Assembly: GCA_003157315.1 (NCBI GenBank)
Contig: PMJE01000133.1
Coordinates: 1 to 7,796, forward strand
DNA length: 7,796 bases
Direction: 5' to 3'
From: Myxococcales bacterium
GTDB lineage: Bacteria > Myxococcota > Polyangia > Fen-1088
Each line of letters opens with the position of its first letter. Positions within the stretch are counted from its first letter, which is position 1. This document shows, piece by piece, positions 5,242 to 7,796 of this stretch. Position numbers and translations under genes: made by a program. Under the pieces are notes generated by a model, which did no database searches, was not told the origin of the DNA, and saw only the letters and a program-made list of their open reading frames with translations.

Positions 5242-7796
5242 TTCCTGCCGTCGAAGTGGCCCGGGTGAAGAACGGCACCAACCTGGTGGCGCTGATCCAG
5301 TCGAAGGGAATCGAGCTGAAGAAGAAGGGTCGGTCGTGGCAGGGGCGCTGCCCTTTCCACGCTGACGGCAAGACGCCGTCGCTGTCGGTGACGCCGGACA
5401 AAGGGCTGTGGAAGTGTTTTGGCTGCGGCGTGGGCGGCGACGCGATCCGCTTCGTCGAGCTTTTCGACAAGCTGAGCTTCCGCGAGGCCACGATCAAGCT
5501 GGGCGGTAAGACCACCGTGCTGAAGAAGGAAGCGGTTAAAGAGAGAAACCAGACGGCGACGGTAGTCCCGCTTCCGCGAACACCGGCAGAATCCAAGCTC
5601 ATCGAGCGCGTGGTGGATTTCTACCGGCGGAGCTTCGAGGACGACGGGCGGGGCGCGGCGTACCTGCGTGAACAGCGTGGAATTCGGGACACGTCGATCT
5701 TCGAGACGTATCGGCTGGGGCTGTGTACGGGGAAACTCCGCGAGACTTTGCCGCCCTCGGGAGAAATCGTCGATGGTCTGCGCTCTCTCGGCGTGATCAA
5801 CGATCGCGGCGTCGAGATCTTCTACGGATGCATCGTCTTCCCCATGCTGGGCGAGAGCGGCGAGGTGGTGAGCCTGTACGGCCGGCGCATATTGGAGGGC
5901 GAGACGCGGCACCTGTACTTGCCCGGCCCGCGGCGCGGGATCTTCAACCGGCACTCGGCCAAGGCGCGCGAAGTGATCCTGGTCGAAGGCATTGTCGATG
6001 CGGTGGCGCTGATCTCGTGCGGGTACGCCAACGCCTTGCCTCTCGACGGAACCGAGGGCCTGCGCGAAGAGCACCTGGCTTTGCTGCGCGCAGAGCACGT
6101 CGCCGAAGTGTACCTGTGCCTCGACGGTGATGCCGCGGGCCGGGCAGCGGCCGAGAAGGTGGCGGCGAAGCTGCGCGATGCCGGCATCACGGTGCACGTG
6201 GTGTCGCTGCCCGACGGGAAAGATCCCGCGGATCTCATAAAGGACGGCGGCGGGCGTGCCTTCGAGGCAGTTTTGCGGGCAGCAGATCCGTCGGTGGGCG
6301 AGCGGCAGTCGATGCCGTTTCACGCGAGCAAGCACGGGTACGCGCGCACGGCCGAGGGCTTTCGCGTGACCCTCGGGGGTGAGCGGGTGTACGAGGTGCG
6401 CGGGATCGCGCGTGCGCCTGGACACCTGCGCTGCGCGGTGCGAGCGGCGCGCGGGGCGCGGTTTCACCTGGATGCGCTGGATCTGTATTCGGCGCGATCG
6501 CGGCAGGCGCTGGTGCGCGCGGCAGCCTCGATCTTCGGCGTGGCCGAGCCCGTGGTGAATGAAGATCTCGGCCGCGTGGTCGAGTACGCGGAGACATGGG
6601 AGCCGCTGGAAACGCCGGCGGTCGTCACCGTCGAGGTGCCACCGGCGGAGAAGGCCGAGGCGCTGGCGGTGTTGCGTGCGCCGGACTTGCTTGATCGCAT
6701 CCGCCTCGACCTGGGCGGATTGCCCGGCGGAGACTCGGACAACCGCCTGCTCGGCTACTTGGCGGCGCTGTCGCGCAAGCTGGCCGAGCCGCTGTCGGTG
6801 CTGGTGCTGTCGCGGGCAGCGGCGGGCAAGTCTCACCTGGCCGACGCCATCACGCGGCTGGTGCCGGCGGAAGATCTGCGCAAGTACACGCGGGTCACGG
6901 GCCAGGCGCTCTTCTATTCGGAAGAGGACGCGCTCAAGCACAAGCTGGTGGCCATCGAGGAAGCGGCGGGCGCGGAGGAGGCGGCGTATTCGATTCGAAC
7001 CTTGCAGTCGGCGGGCGAGCTAACCGTGGCGGTGACCACGAAGGATCCACGCGACGGGCGCATGCGCACCGACGAGTACAAAGTGAAAGGCCCGGCCAGC
7101 TTTCTGGTGACGTCGACTTCTAGCGAGCTCGACCCCGAAACGCAGAGCCGATTCTTGGTGGTGACCGTCGACGAATCGAAGGCAGCGACGGCGCGGATCT
7201 TGGTCGCGCAGCGGGAAGCCGGGACGATCGAAGGCCTGCGGCGGCGACGCGAGGACGACACCACGGCACGGCGGCACCAGGCCATGCAGCGGCTGCTGGA
7301 TCCGGTCGAAGTCGTGATCCCGTTTGCCCGAAAGCTGCGCTTTCCGTCGGAGACACTGCGGGCGCGGCGCGACCACAAGAAATATCTCGGGCTGATCCAG
7401 ACGGTGGCGTTTGTGCACCAGCACCAGCGCGAGCGGAAGGTGGTCGATGTGGCAGGCGAGCGCGTGGAGTACGTCGAGGCACGCCCGTCAGACGTGGCCT
7501 TCGTCAATCGCCTGGCCGGGGCAGCTTTCGCGCGAACTCTCGACGACATCTCGCCGCAGGGAAGGGCGTTGCTTGGTGAGATCAAGACCCTCTGCGAGGA
7601 ACAAGCCCAGGGCGAGGTGCTCGACGAGTACACTTTCAAACGCCGCGATCTGCGACGGGTATCACGCTGGTCGGAGACGCAGCTCCGGCAGTATCTCGGA
7701 GAACTGGAGCAGCACGAGCTGGTCGAGCCAGTCATCGGACGCCAGGGCAAGGAGTACCTGTATCACCTGGCCTACGACGAGGAAGGCCGGGCGCTG
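5238..7796 (+). CDS. CHC2/TOPRIM DNA primase fused to a P-loop ATPase (3' partial)
   Basis: The frame is open from ATG 5238 to the last base, 853 codons without a stop. The ATG follows GGGAGAGG (5226-5233) and overlaps the previous stop. Residues 38-63 form a DnaG-type CHC2 zinc finger (CPFH, then CFGC: C38, H41, C60, C63) for template recognition. Residues 125-245 resemble the primase catalytic core, and TOPRIM follows with VILVEGIVDA (E250), LDGDAAGR (D296, D298) and DPADL (329-333), the metal-binding residues of primer synthesis. From about 500 an ATPase-like domain begins, with LSRAAAGKS (Walker A, K531; Ser525 replaces the usual first Gly), LVAIEE (Walker B, E574-E575) and a possible arginine finger in SRFLVV (R638). 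Residues 795-845 look like a winged helix. Primase-helicase fusions of this kind replicate phages, plasmids and integrative elements. Helicase activity is inferred. Confidence 0.93.
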   Translation, partial: MIPAVEVARVKNGTNLVALIQSKGIELKKKGRSWQGRCPFHADGKTPSLSVTPDKGLWKCFGCGVGGDAIRFVELFDKLSFREATIKLGGKTTVLKKEAVKERNQTATVVPLPRTPAESKLIERVVDFYRRSFEDDGRGAAYLREQRGIRDTSIFETYRLGLCTGKLRETLPPSGEIVDGLRSLGVINDRGVEIFYGCIVFPMLGESGEVVSLYGRRILEGETRHLYLPGPRRGIFNRHSAKAREVILVEGIVDAVALISCGYANALPLDGTEGLREEHLALLRAEHVAEVYLCLDGDAAGRAAAEKVAAKLRDAGITVHVVSLPDGKDPADLIKDGGGRAFEAVLRAADPSVGERQSMPFHASKHGYARTAEGFRVTLGGERVYEVRGIARAPGHLRCAVRAARGARFHLDALDLYSARSRQALVRAAASIFGVAEPVVNEDLGRVVEYAETWEPLETPAVVTVEVPPAEKAEALAVLRAPDLLDRIRLDLGGLPGGDSDNRLLGYLAALSRKLAEPLSVLVLSRAAAGKSHLADAITRLVPAEDLRKYTRVTGQALFYSEEDALKHKLVAIEEAAGAEEAAYSIRTLQSAGELTVAVTTKDPRDGRMRTDEYKVKGPASFLVTSTSSELDPETQSRFLVVTVDESKAATARILVAQREAGTIEGLRRRREDDTTARRHQAMQRLLDPVEVVIPFARKLRFPSETLRARRDHKKYLGLIQTVAFVHQHQRERKVVDVAGERVEYVEARPSDVAFVNRLAGAAFARTLDDISPQGRALLGEIKTLCEEQAQGEVLDEYTFKRRDLRRVSRWSETQLRQYLGELEQHELVEPVIGRQGKEYLYHLAYDEEGRAL

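Noticed and set aside
5223..6941. 572-codon minus-strand frame opposite the primase
   Set aside because: It is antisense to a clear primase with conserved motifs, and its Arg/His-rich translation is typical of a GC-rich shadow frame.

Overview
The window looks like accessory DNA from a GC-rich Gram-negative bacterium. A myxobacterium or other delta-lineage species would fit the Rhs protein, the GC-rich coding bias and the repeat-filled spacer, but nothing here fixes the taxon. It has two unrelated modules pointing toward each other, separated by about 1.28 kb of non-coding, repeat-rich DNA.

Left module (1-2544, plus strand): the 3' end of an rhs/YD-repeat polymorphic-toxin gene, open at the left edge. 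It has YD repeats, the conserved Rhs core closing at DPTG, and a 120-residue variable C-terminal tip with seven cysteines. Nineteen bases later comes a small multi-pass membrane protein in the position of an immunity gene, then a 76-residue unknown gene. The membrane gene is less GC-rich than the right-hand module (about 55% versus 73% in two hand-counted 60-base samples, 1981-2040 and 6781-6840), as is common for exchangeable toxin/immunity cassettes.

Centre (2545-3823): no convincing gene. It is crowded with GC-rich inverted repeats, five copies of a CTCCATC-centred repeat that mostly sit against a hairpin or palindrome, nested inverted repeats with two CCTAGG sites, and a 17-base direct repeat. 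It separates convergent gene sets, so long open frames here reflect base composition.

Right module (3824-7796): laid out like a phage or integrative-element control and replication region. On the minus strand an XRE/HTH regulator is followed 20 bases later by a protein with an RNWLAH (R-x4-H) HEPN-type RNase motif. This is a candidate toxin-antitoxin or defence pair in the place of a repressor gene. A perfect GTTACA-n5-TGTAAC palindrome lies in the divergent control region. On the plus strand, a small protein, a seven-cysteine zinc-knuckle protein and a large primase-ATPase are linked by GTGA and ATGA start/stop overlaps. The primase has a CHC2 zinc finger, TOPRIM domain, P-loop ATPase-like domain and C-terminal winged-helix-like segment, and runs off the right edge after 853 codons.

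The likely working unit on the right is a mobile-element replication operon controlled by an XRE repressor, with the HEPN protein as cargo or addiction factor. The most promising leads are the XRE-HEPN pair, the Cys-rich Rhs tip with its membrane partner, and the hairpin repeat family.
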